Source: SOIA01 sp964348015 (lineage in GTDB: Bacteria; Acidobacteriota; Aminicenantia; Aminicenantales; Aminicenantaceae). Taken from it: a stretch of 64,000 nucleotides of DNA. Every line of letters begins with the position of its first letter. Positions within the stretch are counted from its first letter, which is position 1. Shown here piece by piece: positions 8,193 to 17,263 of this stretch. The notes below the pieces were generated by a model. That model was not told where the DNA came from and ran no database searches. It saw nothing but the letters and a program-made list of their open reading frames with translations. Location of the stretch: the NCBI GenBank assembly GCA_964348015.1, contig CAYGBC010000004.1, positions 1-64,000 of the forward strand, given 5' to 3'. Made by a program: the position numbers and the translations under genes.

Positions 8193-8221
8193 TTGTCAAA
8201 CGAGAGCAAGAAAATTATAAT
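8193..8221 (+). promoter_or_regulatory. Strong sigma70-type promoter ahead of the Mo-hydroxylase operon
   Basis: TTGTCA (8193-8198), 17 bp, TATAAT (8216-8221): five of six and six of six matches. The expected transcript start is near 8228, followed by AAGGAGG (8243-8249) and the ATG at 8255. It is back to back with the minus-strand promoter at 8130-8158. It probably drives 8255 through at least 12837, since the spacings there are 35 bp, -4 and -8. Confidence 0.75.
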
Positions 8222-8254
8222 CCTTTAGAATAAGCTCATTGCAAGGAGGCCTGC

Positions 8255-8926
8255 ATGGACAGAAATAATCCAAAATCGTACATCGGAATTGTTGTCATGC
8301 TTGGCGCCGTATGGGGTTTATCCGAAGCCGCATTGGGTATGTGGCTTCGAAGCTGCGCCTCTTTTATGTCAGGCTCCATCATGACAGGAATTGCTCTTTT
8401 TTTCATTGCAGCCAGCTGGATCTTGACACGAAGAGTCCTTGGGGTAGCTCTTCTTATTGTCATCGCCTGTCTTTTCAAGATGTTCGACGCTCTTCTTCTT
8501 TCTCTTCCGATCCAGCATGGAGCAGTGGGAAATCCCATATTTGCCTTTCTTATGGAAGGATTGGCGTTTTTGGTCCTGATCTCCATCTTCGCAGAAACAC
8601 AGAAGCACAGAACAGGTAGACGGGCTGTTCTTGGCGGAATGTCTGCGCTTTTGGCCGTGAACCTCTTTCCCCTCGTGAAATTTGCGACCGGGATTCCTGC
8701 TTGTGTATATCCTGGAACGACCACACCTCTTTCGCTTTACTACGCACCTCTCGCTGTGGTTCTCTCCTGCGTGACCGTTCCTCTGGGCTTCTGGGCCGCC
8801 GCAAAAATCATGGCGTTAGAAACAAAACTCGATAAAGCTCACCACATCAAAAGGTTGAGATTAGTTGCCTCTCCTGGGACTCTCCTGCTGTGCCTTGTCA
8901 TCATCACCCTGATCAGGTTGATCTGA
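8255..8926 (+). CDS. Hypothetical integral membrane protein
   Basis: The 223-residue protein has about six hydrophobic helices (for example GIVVMLGAVWGLSEAALG, IALFFIAASWILT, GVALLIVIACLFKMFDALLL and a C-terminal TLLLCLVIITLIRLI) joined by short loops. I do not recognise the family. The general look is of an ECF-transporter S-component or similar small permease, but no signature confirms this. Shine-Dalgarno AAGGAGG is well placed. It lies 35 bp upstream of the periplasmic Mo-hydroxylase genes and shares their promoter, so it may serve substrate or cofactor supply for them (inference). Confidence 0.7.
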   Translation: MDRNNPKSYIGIVVMLGAVWGLSEAALGMWLRSCASFMSGSIMTGIALFFIAASWILTRRVLGVALLIVIACLFKMFDALLLSLPIQHGAVGNPIFAFLMEGLAFLVLISIFAETQKHRTGRRAVLGGMSALLAVNLFPLVKFATGIPACVYPGTTTPLSLYYAPLAVVLSCVTVPLGFWAAAKIMALETKLDKAHHIKRLRLVASPGTLLLCLVIITLIRLI

Positions 8927-8961
8927 AGGCACGTATCATTTCTTTATTAAGGAGAGACAAA

Positions 8962-9594
8962 ATGGCAAAATCCAAAAAGAAAAGAAATCAGACTTTCACC
9001 AGAAGGGACTTCCTGAAAGGATTTGGCGGGGGAGCCATCGGCGCAGCTGTGACTCCCTCACTCCTTGCGCAAGATAAAGGGGCCCTCCAGACTCAAGAAG
9101 GAAAAATCCCTCTCTTTTCACACAAACAGATCACTCTCACCATCAACAAAAAAAAGTTCACCCTGACCGTTGAATCCGGAGAAACCCTCCTGCATGTCCT
9201 CAGAGAAAGACTGAACCTGACCGGGACAAAAAAAACTTGCGGACGGGGTGAATGCGGAGGATGCACGGTCCTTTTAGACGGAAAGCCTGTCTACTCCTGT
9301 ATGTATCTCGCTGTGCGAGCGGACGGAAAAAACATCACCACGATCGAAGGGCTGGCGACGGATGGGAAACTTCATCCTGTCCAACAGGCATTCATCGACA
9401 AGGACGCTTATCAGTGCGGATTCTGCACCCCGGGATTCATCATGTCTTCTCAGGCTCTCCTCGACACCAATCCCAATCCCAGCAGAGAAGACATCCAAAA
9501 GGCTCTCTCCGGCAACATCTGCCGCTGCGGCAACTATGTCAAGATCTTTGACGCCGTTTCTGCGGCTTCAAAAAGAACGAGGAGGCCTAAATGA
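8962..9594 (+). CDS. [2Fe-2S] subunit of PaoABC-like Mo hydroxylase, Tat-exported
   Basis: The 210-residue subunit opens with a twin-arginine signal (TRRDFLKG, residues 13-20, then a weakly hydrophobic Gly/Ala stretch). It carries the plant-type [2Fe-2S] cysteines C93, C98, C101, C113 and the second cluster C152, C155, C187, C189. This is the electron-transfer subunit of xanthine-oxidase-family enzymes. The Tat signal on the small subunit is the arrangement of E. coli PaoA/YagT, implying a folded complex exported to the periplasm. Start chosen at the ATG with AAGGAG at 8949-8954; the longer frame from GTG 8890 lacks support. It overlaps the next gene by 4 bp. Confidence 0.9.
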   Translation: MAKSKKKRNQTFTRRDFLKGFGGGAIGAAVTPSLLAQDKGALQTQEGKIPLFSHKQITLTINKKKFTLTVESGETLLHVLRERLNLTGTKKTCGRGECGGCTVLLDGKPVYSCMYLAVRADGKNITTIEGLATDGKLHPVQQAFIDKDAYQCGFCTPGFIMSSQALLDTNPNPSREDIQKALSGNICRCGNYVKIFDAVSAASKRTRRPK

Positions 9595-11873
9595 AAAAAA
9601 CAAAATATTTCACAGAACCCGAGGACTCCACCCTCCTCTATCATGAAGAGTTTAGGGACAGAAAAACAATACAACCCGAAACCGCTCCCGAGCCTGAAAA
9701 AGATAAATTTGAGATTATCGGTCAGTCCACATCCCGAATTGACGGGAAGAGAATCGTGACCGGTCGAGCACCCTACACCCATGATATCAAGCTCCGGGGG
9801 ATGCTCTGCGGAAAAATACTCAGGTCCCCTCATGCCTGTGCGGATATCGTATCCATAGACCTGAGCAAGGCCCGGAGCCTGCCAGGAGTCCACGCGGCGC
9901 TCCAGCTCAAGGAAGGACGGGTCAGGTACGTGGGAGAGCAGGTAGCGGCAGTGGCAGCAAAGGATGAGAAAACAGCGGAAGAGGCTTTAAAATTGATCAA
10001 GGTTGAATACAAGCCCCTCCCCTTTGTTGTGACGGTCGAGAAAGCCATGGAGGAAGGCGCTCCTCAAGTCTACGGAGACAGAGGCAGGCTGAATGTCCCG
10101 ACCGAACCGTTTAACGATTACAGCCGTGGCGATATCGAAAAAGGATTCACAGAAGCCGACGTTGTCATCGAGCGAATCTATAAAACGGCTGTGGAGATCC
10201 ATCACCCGGCTGAAACCCACGGCAGTGTGGCCCGATGGGAGGGAGAAAGGCTCACAGTCTGGGATTCCACTCAGGCTATCTTCAGCGTTCGAGACGGGCT
10301 CGCCTATTGGCTGAAAGTCCCTGCAAGCCGGATAAAGGTCATAAAAAAATACATGGGGGGAGGATTCGGGAGCAAACTCGGAGTGAATGATTATACGGTT
10401 GCGGCTGCCCTTCTGGCAAAAGAAGCCAAAAAACCTGTAAAGGTCATCCTCTCCAGAGAAGAGAATTCTCAGTGCGTCGGAAACCGTCCCTCAAGCCTCC
10501 AGACCATCAGAGGAGGAGCCAGGAAGGACGGGACGCTGACCGCTCTTTCCCTGAAAAACTATACCTCCGGAGGAATCGGAAGAGGAGACAGATGCGCGGA
10601 GCCCCTCATGGATGTGTACACGTGTCCCAACCTGAAGGTCGAGGAGTACACTGTCTACACCAACACCGGTGCCTCACGGCCCACTCGAGCTCCGGGTCAC
10701 GTCCAGGGAACATTCGCGCTTGAAGGTTTCCTCGACGAACTGGCCAACGAGCTCAACATGGACCCTTTAGAATTGAGGAAGAAAAACTATTCCACGAAAA
10801 ACCGCGGAGACACCGGAATCCCCTATTCGTCAAAAGGACTGGACAAATGCTACGCCCAGGGATCGCGAAAAATAGGATGGGGGAAAAGAAACAAAAGGCC
10901 AGGACAGGGAAACGGAAGAACCCGGCGCGGAATCGGCATGGCCAGCCAGATCTGGTGGGGATCAGGAAGACCTGGAACCCTGGCAGACATCAAACTCCAC
11001 CGCGATGGAAGCGTTGAGGTGATATGCGGCACTCAGGACATCGGCTGCGGCACGCGAACATACATGGCTACAATCACTGCCGAGACTTTAGGCTTGAGTC
11101 CCGAAGACATCACAGTCAAGCTCGGAAGCACAGAGTATCCCTGGTGTGGCTCATCAGGTGGAAGCACCACAACCCCATCAGTCTCTCCGGCTGTCAGGGA
11201 TGCGGCTTTGAAGGCTGCGGACTACCTTAAAAACTTAGCTGCGGACAAACTGGAGACCAAGCCCGAGGAAATCAGAATAGGGAAATCCAAATTTTACAAA
11301 AGGAGCACTCCATCCAAATCAATTCCTTTTAAAGAACTCCTCCGAGAACTCCGCCGCGAAGCGGTCTTTCGCGGAGAATGCAGCGGCCGTTCTTCTGAAT
11401 ATGTCTACAACACATTCTCAGCCCATTTCGCCGAAGTCGAAGTGGACTTGGAAACAGGACAGACCAAGGTCCTCAGAGTCGTGGCCGCTCATGAGAGCGG
11501 AAGGATCATCAATCCACAGACAGCCGAAAGCCAGGTCGTCGGGGGGATCACCCAGGGAATCAGCACGGCCCTTTTTGAAGAACGCATCATGGATAACTCC
11601 ACAGGAAACGTGGTCAACCGGAACTGGAGGGACTATAAAATCGCTACATCGCTCGATATGCCGGAGTTCGTCCCTGTTTTTGTGGACTCGATCGACCCTC
11701 ACATCAACATTCTCGGGACTAAAGGACTCGGCGAGCCCCCGCGAATCCCCATATCCGGAGCTATCGCCAACGCGGTCTATAACGCTATCGGGGTCCATGT
11801 CAGAGAAATCCCGATGACACCCGATAAAGTCCTTGAAGCGCTGAAGCGGAAGGAGGTGCAGGACAATGAATAA
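9591..11873 (+). CDS. Molybdopterin-binding large subunit, PaoC/XDH-like
   Basis: The 760-residue catalytic subunit shows the a/b-hammerhead region (SRIDGKRIVTGRAPYTHDI, 45-63) and the Mo-cofactor motif KKYMGGGFGSKLG. RPTRAPGHVQGTF follows, then SSGGSTTTPSVSP and near the C-terminus GTKGLGEPP with the base-catalyst Glu. These are the hallmarks of xanthine dehydrogenase/aldehyde oxidoreductase family enzymes that hydroxylate an aldehyde or heterocycle using water. The substrate cannot be assigned. It has no own signal peptide and would be exported with the Tat-tagged [2Fe-2S] subunit. Overlaps of 4 and 8 bp with its neighbours indicate a tight operon. Confidence 0.9.
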   Translation: MKKTKYFTEPEDSTLLYHEEFRDRKTIQPETAPEPEKDKFEIIGQSTSRIDGKRIVTGRAPYTHDIKLRGMLCGKILRSPHACADIVSIDLSKARSLPGVHAALQLKEGRVRYVGEQVAAVAAKDEKTAEEALKLIKVEYKPLPFVVTVEKAMEEGAPQVYGDRGRLNVPTEPFNDYSRGDIEKGFTEADVVIERIYKTAVEIHHPAETHGSVARWEGERLTVWDSTQAIFSVRDGLAYWLKVPASRIKVIKKYMGGGFGSKLGVNDYTVAAALLAKEAKKPVKVILSREENSQCVGNRPSSLQTIRGGARKDGTLTALSLKNYTSGGIGRGDRCAEPLMDVYTCPNLKVEEYTVYTNTGASRPTRAPGHVQGTFALEGFLDELANELNMDPLELRKKNYSTKNRGDTGIPYSSKGLDKCYAQGSRKIGWGKRNKRPGQGNGRTRRGIGMASQIWWGSGRPGTLADIKLHRDGSVEVICGTQDIGCGTRTYMATITAETLGLSPEDITVKLGSTEYPWCGSSGGSTTTPSVSPAVRDAALKAADYLKNLAADKLETKPEEIRIGKSKFYKRSTPSKSIPFKELLRELRREAVFRGECSGRSSEYVYNTFSAHFAEVEVDLETGQTKVLRVVAAHESGRIINPQTAESQVVGGITQGISTALFEERIMDNSTGNVVNRNWRDYKIATSLDMPEFVPVFVDSIDPHINILGTKGLGEPPRIPISGAIANAVYNAIGVHVREIPMTPDKVLEALKRKEVQDNE

Positions 11874-12837
11874 ATTCAAAATCGCTGAGCCCCAGACTCT
11901 AGGGCATGTGACGTCCTTTCCTTCTGAAGACGCGAACTATAGTCTGATGGCTGGAGGGACAGATCTCTTAGGGGAGATCAAAGACGGGATTATCAAACCA
12001 GAAATCGTTGTCGACCTCCGCAGTATTCCCGGACTCTCCTACATAAAAAAAGACAGGAGCGGAGTCAAGATCGGGGCTCTGACGAGCCTGGCGGAATTGG
12101 CGGGAAGCTCCCTGATCCAGAATGAGTATCCAGCTCTTCTTGAAGCGGTTCTGGCTGTGTCCACTCCCCAGCTCAGAAACATAGGAACCGTGGGAGGAAA
12201 TCTCTGCCAGCGGCCGCGTTGCTGGTACTACCGTGATCCGCAAGTGCGATGCCGGAAAAAAGGAGGGAGCCGCTGTTTCGCCACTGCCGGAAGGAATAAG
12301 TACCACGCAATCATCGGCGGAAGTCTCTGCCACATCGTCCATCCTTCCGACTTAGCGCCAGCCCTCATAGTTCTGGATGCGAGGGTCACCATCAGCACAC
12401 CCCAGAAGGACAAAACGGTCCCTCTCGCTGATTTTTTCACGCTGCCCACAGAAAACGTGCGCAACGAGAACATACTGGCGCCGAATGAAATCGTGAAGGA
12501 AATCATCCTCCCTCCAGCCAAAAGGGGAGAAAAGAGCACCTACATCAAGTTCAAGGAAAGAGGCACATGGGACTTTGCGGTCGTATCGGCCGCAGTGAAA
12601 GGTGCGGTTTCCGAAGGGATCTTTAACAGCATAAAGATCGTACTGGGAGGTGTGGCTCCGGTTCCCTGGAGGTTAGAAAGAGCAGAGACCTTGATCCGCG
12701 GAAGAAAGGTTCGAATCAATTCTGTGAAACAAGCGGCCAGACGCGCCTTAGCGAGCGCACAGCCTTTAGAGGAAAACGGATACAAAAAAGAGCTTGTCGA
12801 AGTGGTTCTTTCGCGAGCAGTTTTTTCTCTGGTGTAA
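11866..12837 (+). CDS. FAD subunit with extra [4Fe-4S] loop (PaoB/HcrB-like)
   Basis: The 323-residue subunit has the FAD-binding motifs MAGGTDLLGEIK and NIGTVGGNLC. The latter continues into a cysteine-rich insertion (C114, C119, C129, C137, C155) including RCWYYRD. Such a loop holds an additional [4Fe-4S] cluster in PaoB and in the beta subunit of 4-hydroxybenzoyl-CoA reductase; ordinary CoxM-type subunits lack it. The C-terminal CO dehydrogenase flavoprotein domain (YIKFKERGTWDFAVVSAAV) is complete. The extra cluster and Tat-tagged partner favour a periplasmic aldehyde oxidoreductase using ferredoxin- or quinone-like acceptors (inference). Confidence 0.9.
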   Translation: MNKFKIAEPQTLGHVTSFPSEDANYSLMAGGTDLLGEIKDGIIKPEIVVDLRSIPGLSYIKKDRSGVKIGALTSLAELAGSSLIQNEYPALLEAVLAVSTPQLRNIGTVGGNLCQRPRCWYYRDPQVRCRKKGGSRCFATAGRNKYHAIIGGSLCHIVHPSDLAPALIVLDARVTISTPQKDKTVPLADFFTLPTENVRNENILAPNEIVKEIILPPAKRGEKSTYIKFKERGTWDFAVVSAAVKGAVSEGIFNSIKIVLGGVAPVPWRLERAETLIRGRKVRINSVKQAARRALASAQPLEENGYKKELVEVVLSRAVFSLV

Positions 12838-12948
12838 GAGCCTTCTTAAGCAGTGGAGTAAAGGTAAACAAGAGTATGGGATTCAAGCCCGATTGAATAA
12901 ATCGAGCTGCAGCTTGACTTTAAAAAATTCAAAGATGGGGAAAACCAA

Positions 12949-13428
12949 ATGAAAGAAGTCATCCAATTCAAACTCAACGGAAAACCTGTCCAGCTGACCA
13001 CTGAAAACAAGCGAATGCTCCTTTGGGCGATTCGCTCAGACTTGAGCCTGACAGGCACAAAATACGGGTGTGGAGAGGGTTTCTGCGGGGCTTGCACTGT
13101 TTTGGTGAATGAGGAAGCTGTCCGGTCATGCCAGTTTCCCCTTAAAGACGTTAATGGAAAAGATGTTATGACCATTGAAGGACTAGCCCGTAACGGAGAC
13201 CTCCATCCCCTCCAGAAGGCGTTCGTAGAATATGATGCTCTGCAGTGCGGATTCTGCACGCCGGGGATGATCCTTCAGGCCTACAGCGTTTTGCTGAAAA
13301 ATCCTCGCCCGAGCAGAGATGGCATCATCCAGGGCATGGAGGACAACCTGTGCCGATGCGGGTCTCACACACGAATCATCCAGGCCATTCAGACGGCAGC
13401 CGAAGAAATGAAAGGAGGGAAACGATGA
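12949..13428 (+). CDS. [2Fe-2S] subunit of second Mo hydroxylase
   Basis: A 159-residue two-cluster subunit with CGEGFCGAC (C41, C46, C49) and the second-cluster motifs CGFCTPGM and CRCGSHTRI. There is no signal peptide. It belongs with the following large subunit (4-bp overlap, ATGA), a two-component pattern like isoquinoline 1-oxidoreductase IorAB or membrane aldehyde dehydrogenases. It lies 111 bp after the first Mo hydroxylase; the ATG is preceded only by a weak GGGGA. Confidence 0.88.
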   Translation: MKEVIQFKLNGKPVQLTTENKRMLLWAIRSDLSLTGTKYGCGEGFCGACTVLVNEEAVRSCQFPLKDVNGKDVMTIEGLARNGDLHPLQKAFVEYDALQCGFCTPGMILQAYSVLLKNPRPSRDGIIQGMEDNLCRCGSHTRIIQAIQTAAEEMKGGKR

Positions 13429-15587
13429 AAAAAGAAGAGCTTCTCGACCTTGATTTTCAGGATATCACTCCTTCCTTTCCTTTTGACCGACGGGAATTCC
13501 TCAAGCTTTTAGGCGGGGGGATCACCATCCTCTTCACGGTCGGAGACGCGGAAGCTCTGTTTCAAGAAGCCCGCCGGAGAGGCTTCCGCCCCAGGCTGCC
13601 TGATGACTTCAACGCCTTTCTTCGAATCAAGGAGGATGGCCGGGTCTCGTGTTTTACTGGAAAAATCGAGATGGGGCAGGGTGTCATCACATCCCTGGCA
13701 CAGATGCTCGCTGACGAGCTTGACGTGCGCGTGAATTTAGTTGACATGGTCATGGGAGACACGGACCTCTGTCCGTGGGACATGGGAACCTTCGGGTCTA
13801 TGACCACCCGCTTCTTCGGACCCCCACTCAGAGAAGCGGCCGCTGAAGCCAAGGCTGTCTTGAAAGAGCTGGCATCAGAACACCTTCAAATCCCTGTCGC
13901 GCGGCTGAAAACTCAAGACGGAGTCATATTCGACGAAACCCAAAAAAATAAACGGGTTACCTATGCCCAGCTGACTAAAGGAAAAAAAATCGCAAAAAAA
14001 CTGGATAAAAAGCCCGCGGTCGAAAACGTATCGGAATTCACGATCGTGAACAAGCCACATAACCGAATCGATGCGGCTGAAAAAGTCACCGGGAAAGCTC
14101 AGTTTTCTGGGGATATCCGTATACCCGGCATGCTGTATGCCAAAATCTTGAGACCCCCAGCCCATGGCGCAAAACTGAAAAGCGTGGACACATCCGCAGC
14201 TGAAAAGATCAAGGGCGTTCAAGTGGTCAGGGATAGAGATTTGATCGCAGTCATTCATCAAAAGCCTGACGAGGCGGAAAATGCGCTCCAGAAAATCAAC
14301 GCCGAGTTTGATATGCCGGAAGCCAAGGTCGACGACAAGACCATTTTCGACCATCTTCTCAAAGTGGCCCCCGAGGCCGAAGCTGTATCCCGGGGAGGAA
14401 ACCTCAAGACAGGAGAAGAACTCTCTGATGAGGTGCTCGAGGAAACGTACCTGAACAGCTATGTGGCTCATGCTCCGATAGAACCCCATACAGCTGCAGC
14501 CAACATCGAAGGCGATAAGATCACTGTATGGGCTTCAACTCAAACTCCATTCAGGCTGAAGGATGATGTCGCCGAAGTCTTGAGTATTCCTTCTGAGAAA
14601 GTCCGCATCATCCCTCCGTTTGTCGGAGGGGGATTCGGAGGAAAAACCAGTAACCGTCAGGGTGTTGAAGCCGCCCGTCTCGCCAAGTTGACAGGAAGGC
14701 CTGTCCAGGTCGCCTGGAACCGCGCAGAGGAATTCTTCTACGATACTTTCCGCCCGGCTGCAGTGGTGAAAATCAAATCTGGAATTCAAAACTCGGGTCA
14801 AATCGCACTCTGGGACTACACGGTCTATTTCGCCGGAGAAAGAGGGGCGCAGCACTTCTACAATATCCCGCATCACCGGACAGCCTCCACAGGCGGAGGC
14901 TGGAGAGGGACTCCAGGATCCCATCCGTTCGGGACAGGCGCCTGGCGCGCTCCCTCCAACAACACCAACACCTTTGCCAGAGAATCCCAGATCGACATCA
15001 TGGCTTCACAAGCCAGCATGGATCCGCTGGAATTCCGGCTGAAGAATTTGACTGATAAACGGATGCGAAGAGTCCTCGTCGCCGCCGCAGAAAAATTCGG
15101 CTGGAAGCCGTCCAAAGCGCCCAGCGGCCGTGGATTCGGAATCTCCTGTGGGATCGATGCGGGCACGTATGTGGCCCATATCGGCGAAGTGGAAGTCGAT
15201 AAGAAAAAAGGAACCGTTCAGGTGAAACGTGTCGTCTGTGCTCAAGACATGGGCCTCTCCATCAATCCAGAAGGCGCGAAAATCCAGATGGAAGGCTGTA
15301 TCATGATGGGGCTGGGTTATGCCCTGACAGAAGAAGTCCATTTCAAAGGAGGACAGATCCTCGACCTCAATTTCGACACGTATGAGATTCCGCGTTTCTC
15401 CTGGCTGCCAAAGAGCGATACTGTTCTGATCGATGCGAAGAATTCCCCTCCACAAGGAGGAGGTGAACCGGCCATCATCTGCATGGGCGGCGTAGTTGCC
15501 AACGCGGTATTCGATGCGTGCGGGGCCAGAGTGTTCCAGCTCCCGATGACCCCAGACCGTGTCCGGAAAGCGATGAATCTCGCATAA
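13425..15587 (+). CDS. IorB-like molybdopterin large subunit with Tat signal
   Basis: The 720-residue protein has a twin-arginine signal (DRREFLKL, residues 21-28, then GGGITILFTVG). The two-part IorB layout follows: EMGQGVITSLAQMLADELD, IRIPGMLYAKILRPP, VGGGFGGKTSNRQ, and near the end PPQGGGEPAIICMGG with the catalytic Glu. It oxidises aldehydes or N-heterocycles with water as oxygen source. The Tat signal is on the large subunit and the partner [2Fe-2S] subunit has none, so the complex would be exported piggyback, opposite to the preceding enzyme. The start is fixed by the ATGA overlap; the longer frame to 13245 is rejected. Electrons probably pass to a c-type or quinone carrier that is not in the window. 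Confidence 0.88.
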   Translation: MKKEELLDLDFQDITPSFPFDRREFLKLLGGGITILFTVGDAEALFQEARRRGFRPRLPDDFNAFLRIKEDGRVSCFTGKIEMGQGVITSLAQMLADELDVRVNLVDMVMGDTDLCPWDMGTFGSMTTRFFGPPLREAAAEAKAVLKELASEHLQIPVARLKTQDGVIFDETQKNKRVTYAQLTKGKKIAKKLDKKPAVENVSEFTIVNKPHNRIDAAEKVTGKAQFSGDIRIPGMLYAKILRPPAHGAKLKSVDTSAAEKIKGVQVVRDRDLIAVIHQKPDEAENALQKINAEFDMPEAKVDDKTIFDHLLKVAPEAEAVSRGGNLKTGEELSDEVLEETYLNSYVAHAPIEPHTAAANIEGDKITVWASTQTPFRLKDDVAEVLSIPSEKVRIIPPFVGGGFGGKTSNRQGVEAARLAKLTGRPVQVAWNRAEEFFYDTFRPAAVVKIKSGIQNSGQIALWDYTVYFAGERGAQHFYNIPHHRTASTGGGWRGTPGSHPFGTGAWRAPSNNTNTFARESQIDIMASQASMDPLEFRLKNLTDKRMRRVLVAAAEKFGWKPSKAPSGRGFGISCGIDAGTYVAHIGEVEVDKKKGTVQVKRVVCAQDMGLSINPEGAKIQMEGCIMMGLGYALTEEVHFKGGQILDLNFDTYEIPRFSWLPKSDTVLIDAKNSPPQGGGEPAIICMGGVVANAVFDACGARVFQLPMTPDRVRKAMNLA

Positions 15588-15881
15588 AACAATCCCTCAT
15601 CGCAACATTATCCCAACTGTCTGTTCAAAATCATCCGTAGACCACCTTGGCTAGACTGAAACTTATCAGTTCAGGTTTATACATTCTCCGAGATAAAAAC
15701 TGAGATATCGCTGGTTTTCTTACCGGAAGATAAGTATACTGACAGCCTTTTGACACTGATAACTGGAAGAAAAATAAAAATTCTGCGTCCAAAAAATGAT
15801 GAATAACGTCCAATTCAAAGACGCACAGGATTCCAGCTTATTTAGGCCTGAAGCGTCTTGAGTAATGAAAGGAGATTCAAG
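15588..15881. other. Intergenic region, 294 bp
   Basis: No gene is supported here; a 60-codon minus-strand frame (15631-15813) lacks a ribosome site and family features. TTGACA at 15750-15755 is followed after 17 bp by a poor AATAAA, a weak promoter candidate for the beta-barrel gene. Confidence 0.5.
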
Positions 15882-17162
15882 TTGTTGAATCGAAACAAGT
15901 TAATCTTTCTCTGTTCAATCCTGTCATTGCTGATCTCAGCGTCGCTTTCATACTCCCAGGAGGAATCATTCGATATCGAGGAGCTGAAGAAGAGCGCGCC
16001 GAAAGTGTTCATCGACTGCGACCGCTGCGATATCGATTATATTCGAACAGAGATCACGTTTGTGAATTATGTCTGGGACAGGCAGCAAGCCGACGTTCAT
16101 GTGCTCATCACACTTCAAAGAACGGGAAGCGGCGGCAGAGAATACACCATCGCCTTCATCGGACAGAAAGAGTACGCGGACTTGCAGAACACACTGAAGT
16201 ATTTTTCAAGTCCGACAGAAACAGATGATGAAGTCCGGAGAGGGTACGTCCAGACTCTCAAGCTGGGGCTGGCTCCTTATGTAGCCAGGACACCAATGTC
16301 AGAGGGCGTGTCCCTGTCGATCAATGAGGAAGTCAAACCCACGGCAGTCGAAGATAAGTGGAATTTCTGGGTTTTCAATGTCAGTTTGAACAGCGATTTG
16401 AGAGGAGAAGAGCAGAGACAATCGCAAGAATATTCAGTTAATCTTTCTGCCAACCGGGTCACTCTGGCATCAAAATTAAGGATGGGACTGGATATTGATT
16501 ATGAAAAAGATGATTTTGACGTCGATGGGGAGACAATCACCAGCATTTCAGAAAGCAAAGATTTTGACGGGTTGTTTGTTAAAAGTCTCAGCGAGCACTG
16601 GTCGATCGGAGGCTGGGTATCTCTTTCGTCTTCCACTTACAGGAATATAGATTTTTCTTACGCTCTCTACCCCGCCATCGAATACAACTTTTTTCCCTAT
16701 TCCCAATCCACCCGAAGACAGCTTCGGGTTCTTTACAGAATCGGATATGGACATTTCCGGTATAAGCAAGAGACAATATTCGGTAAGATGTCGGAAGGCC
16801 TATGGGATCAATCTCTTTCGCTTACGCTGGAGTTGAACGAGCGTTGGGGGACTGCAGAATTGCAACTGGAGGGCTCCCATTATTTCCATGATTTCAACAA
16901 AAGCAGGCTTGTTGTTTCGGGAGAGCTGTCTCTCCAGATTTATAAAGGACTTTACTTTGATCTTGAAGCAAGATATTCGGCCATTCACGACCAACTCAAC
17001 CTGCCCCTCGGTGAAGCGACGCTGGAAGAAATATTGCTGCGACGAAGGGAGCTCGCTTCAGGCTATCGGTATTCTTTTGAAATCGGATTGAGCTACCGCT
17101 TCGGGTCTGTCTTCAGCAACGTGGTCAATCCACGTTTCGGGAATGGAGGCTGGTGGTACTGA
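15882..17162 (+). CDS. Probable outer-membrane beta-barrel protein
   Basis: About 426 residues starting with a signal peptide (NKLIFLCSILSLLISASLSYSQ). After an acidic segment comes DCDRCDIDYIRTEITFVNYV and then long alternating aromatic/polar strands (WSIGGWVSLSSSTYRN, LRVLYRIGYGHFRY, AELQLEGSHYFHDF, YSFEIGLSYRFG). This pattern is typical of outer-membrane beta-barrels, as is the aromatic C-terminus. I do not recognise a named family. The TTG at 15882 is preferred over TTG 15858 because AAAGGAG lies just upstream. It follows the Mo hydroxylases on the same strand after 294 bp; a functional link is not shown. Confidence 0.7.
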   Translation: MLNRNKLIFLCSILSLLISASLSYSQEESFDIEELKKSAPKVFIDCDRCDIDYIRTEITFVNYVWDRQQADVHVLITLQRTGSGGREYTIAFIGQKEYADLQNTLKYFSSPTETDDEVRRGYVQTLKLGLAPYVARTPMSEGVSLSINEEVKPTAVEDKWNFWVFNVSLNSDLRGEEQRQSQEYSVNLSANRVTLASKLRMGLDIDYEKDDFDVDGETITSISESKDFDGLFVKSLSEHWSIGGWVSLSSSTYRNIDFSYALYPAIEYNFFPYSQSTRRQLRVLYRIGYGHFRYKQETIFGKMSEGLWDQSLSLTLELNERWGTAELQLEGSHYFHDFNKSRLVVSGELSLQIYKGLYFDLEARYSAIHDQLNLPLGEATLEEILLRRRELASGYRYSFEIGLSYRFGSVFSNVVNPRFGNGGWWY

Positions 17163-17170
17163 CGTAATAA

Positions 17171-17262
17171 AGGGGTCAGATCCCCATTTTCCATTTTTTT
17201 TGAAGCGTGAAGGCAAATTCTTTTTTCCGGGTGAATTTAAAAAATCGAGACCTGCCCCCTTT
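17171..17262. repeat. Inverted repeat element, family A copy 3
   Basis: AGGGGTCAGATCCCCATTTT (17171-17190) and AAAATCGAGACCTGCCCCCT (17241-17260) are imperfect complementary arms about 50 nt apart. It sits between convergent genes and could serve as a bidirectional terminator. Confidence 0.65.
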
Positions 17263-17263
17263 T

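Noticed and set aside
13245..13424. In-frame 60-codon extension of the IorB-like gene
   Set aside because: It overlaps the preceding [2Fe-2S] gene fully; the ATGA junction at 13425 and the Tat signal fix the real start.
15631..15813. 60-codon minus-strand frame after the second Mo hydroxylase
   Set aside because: No Shine-Dalgarno, no recognisable features and AT-rich intergenic composition.
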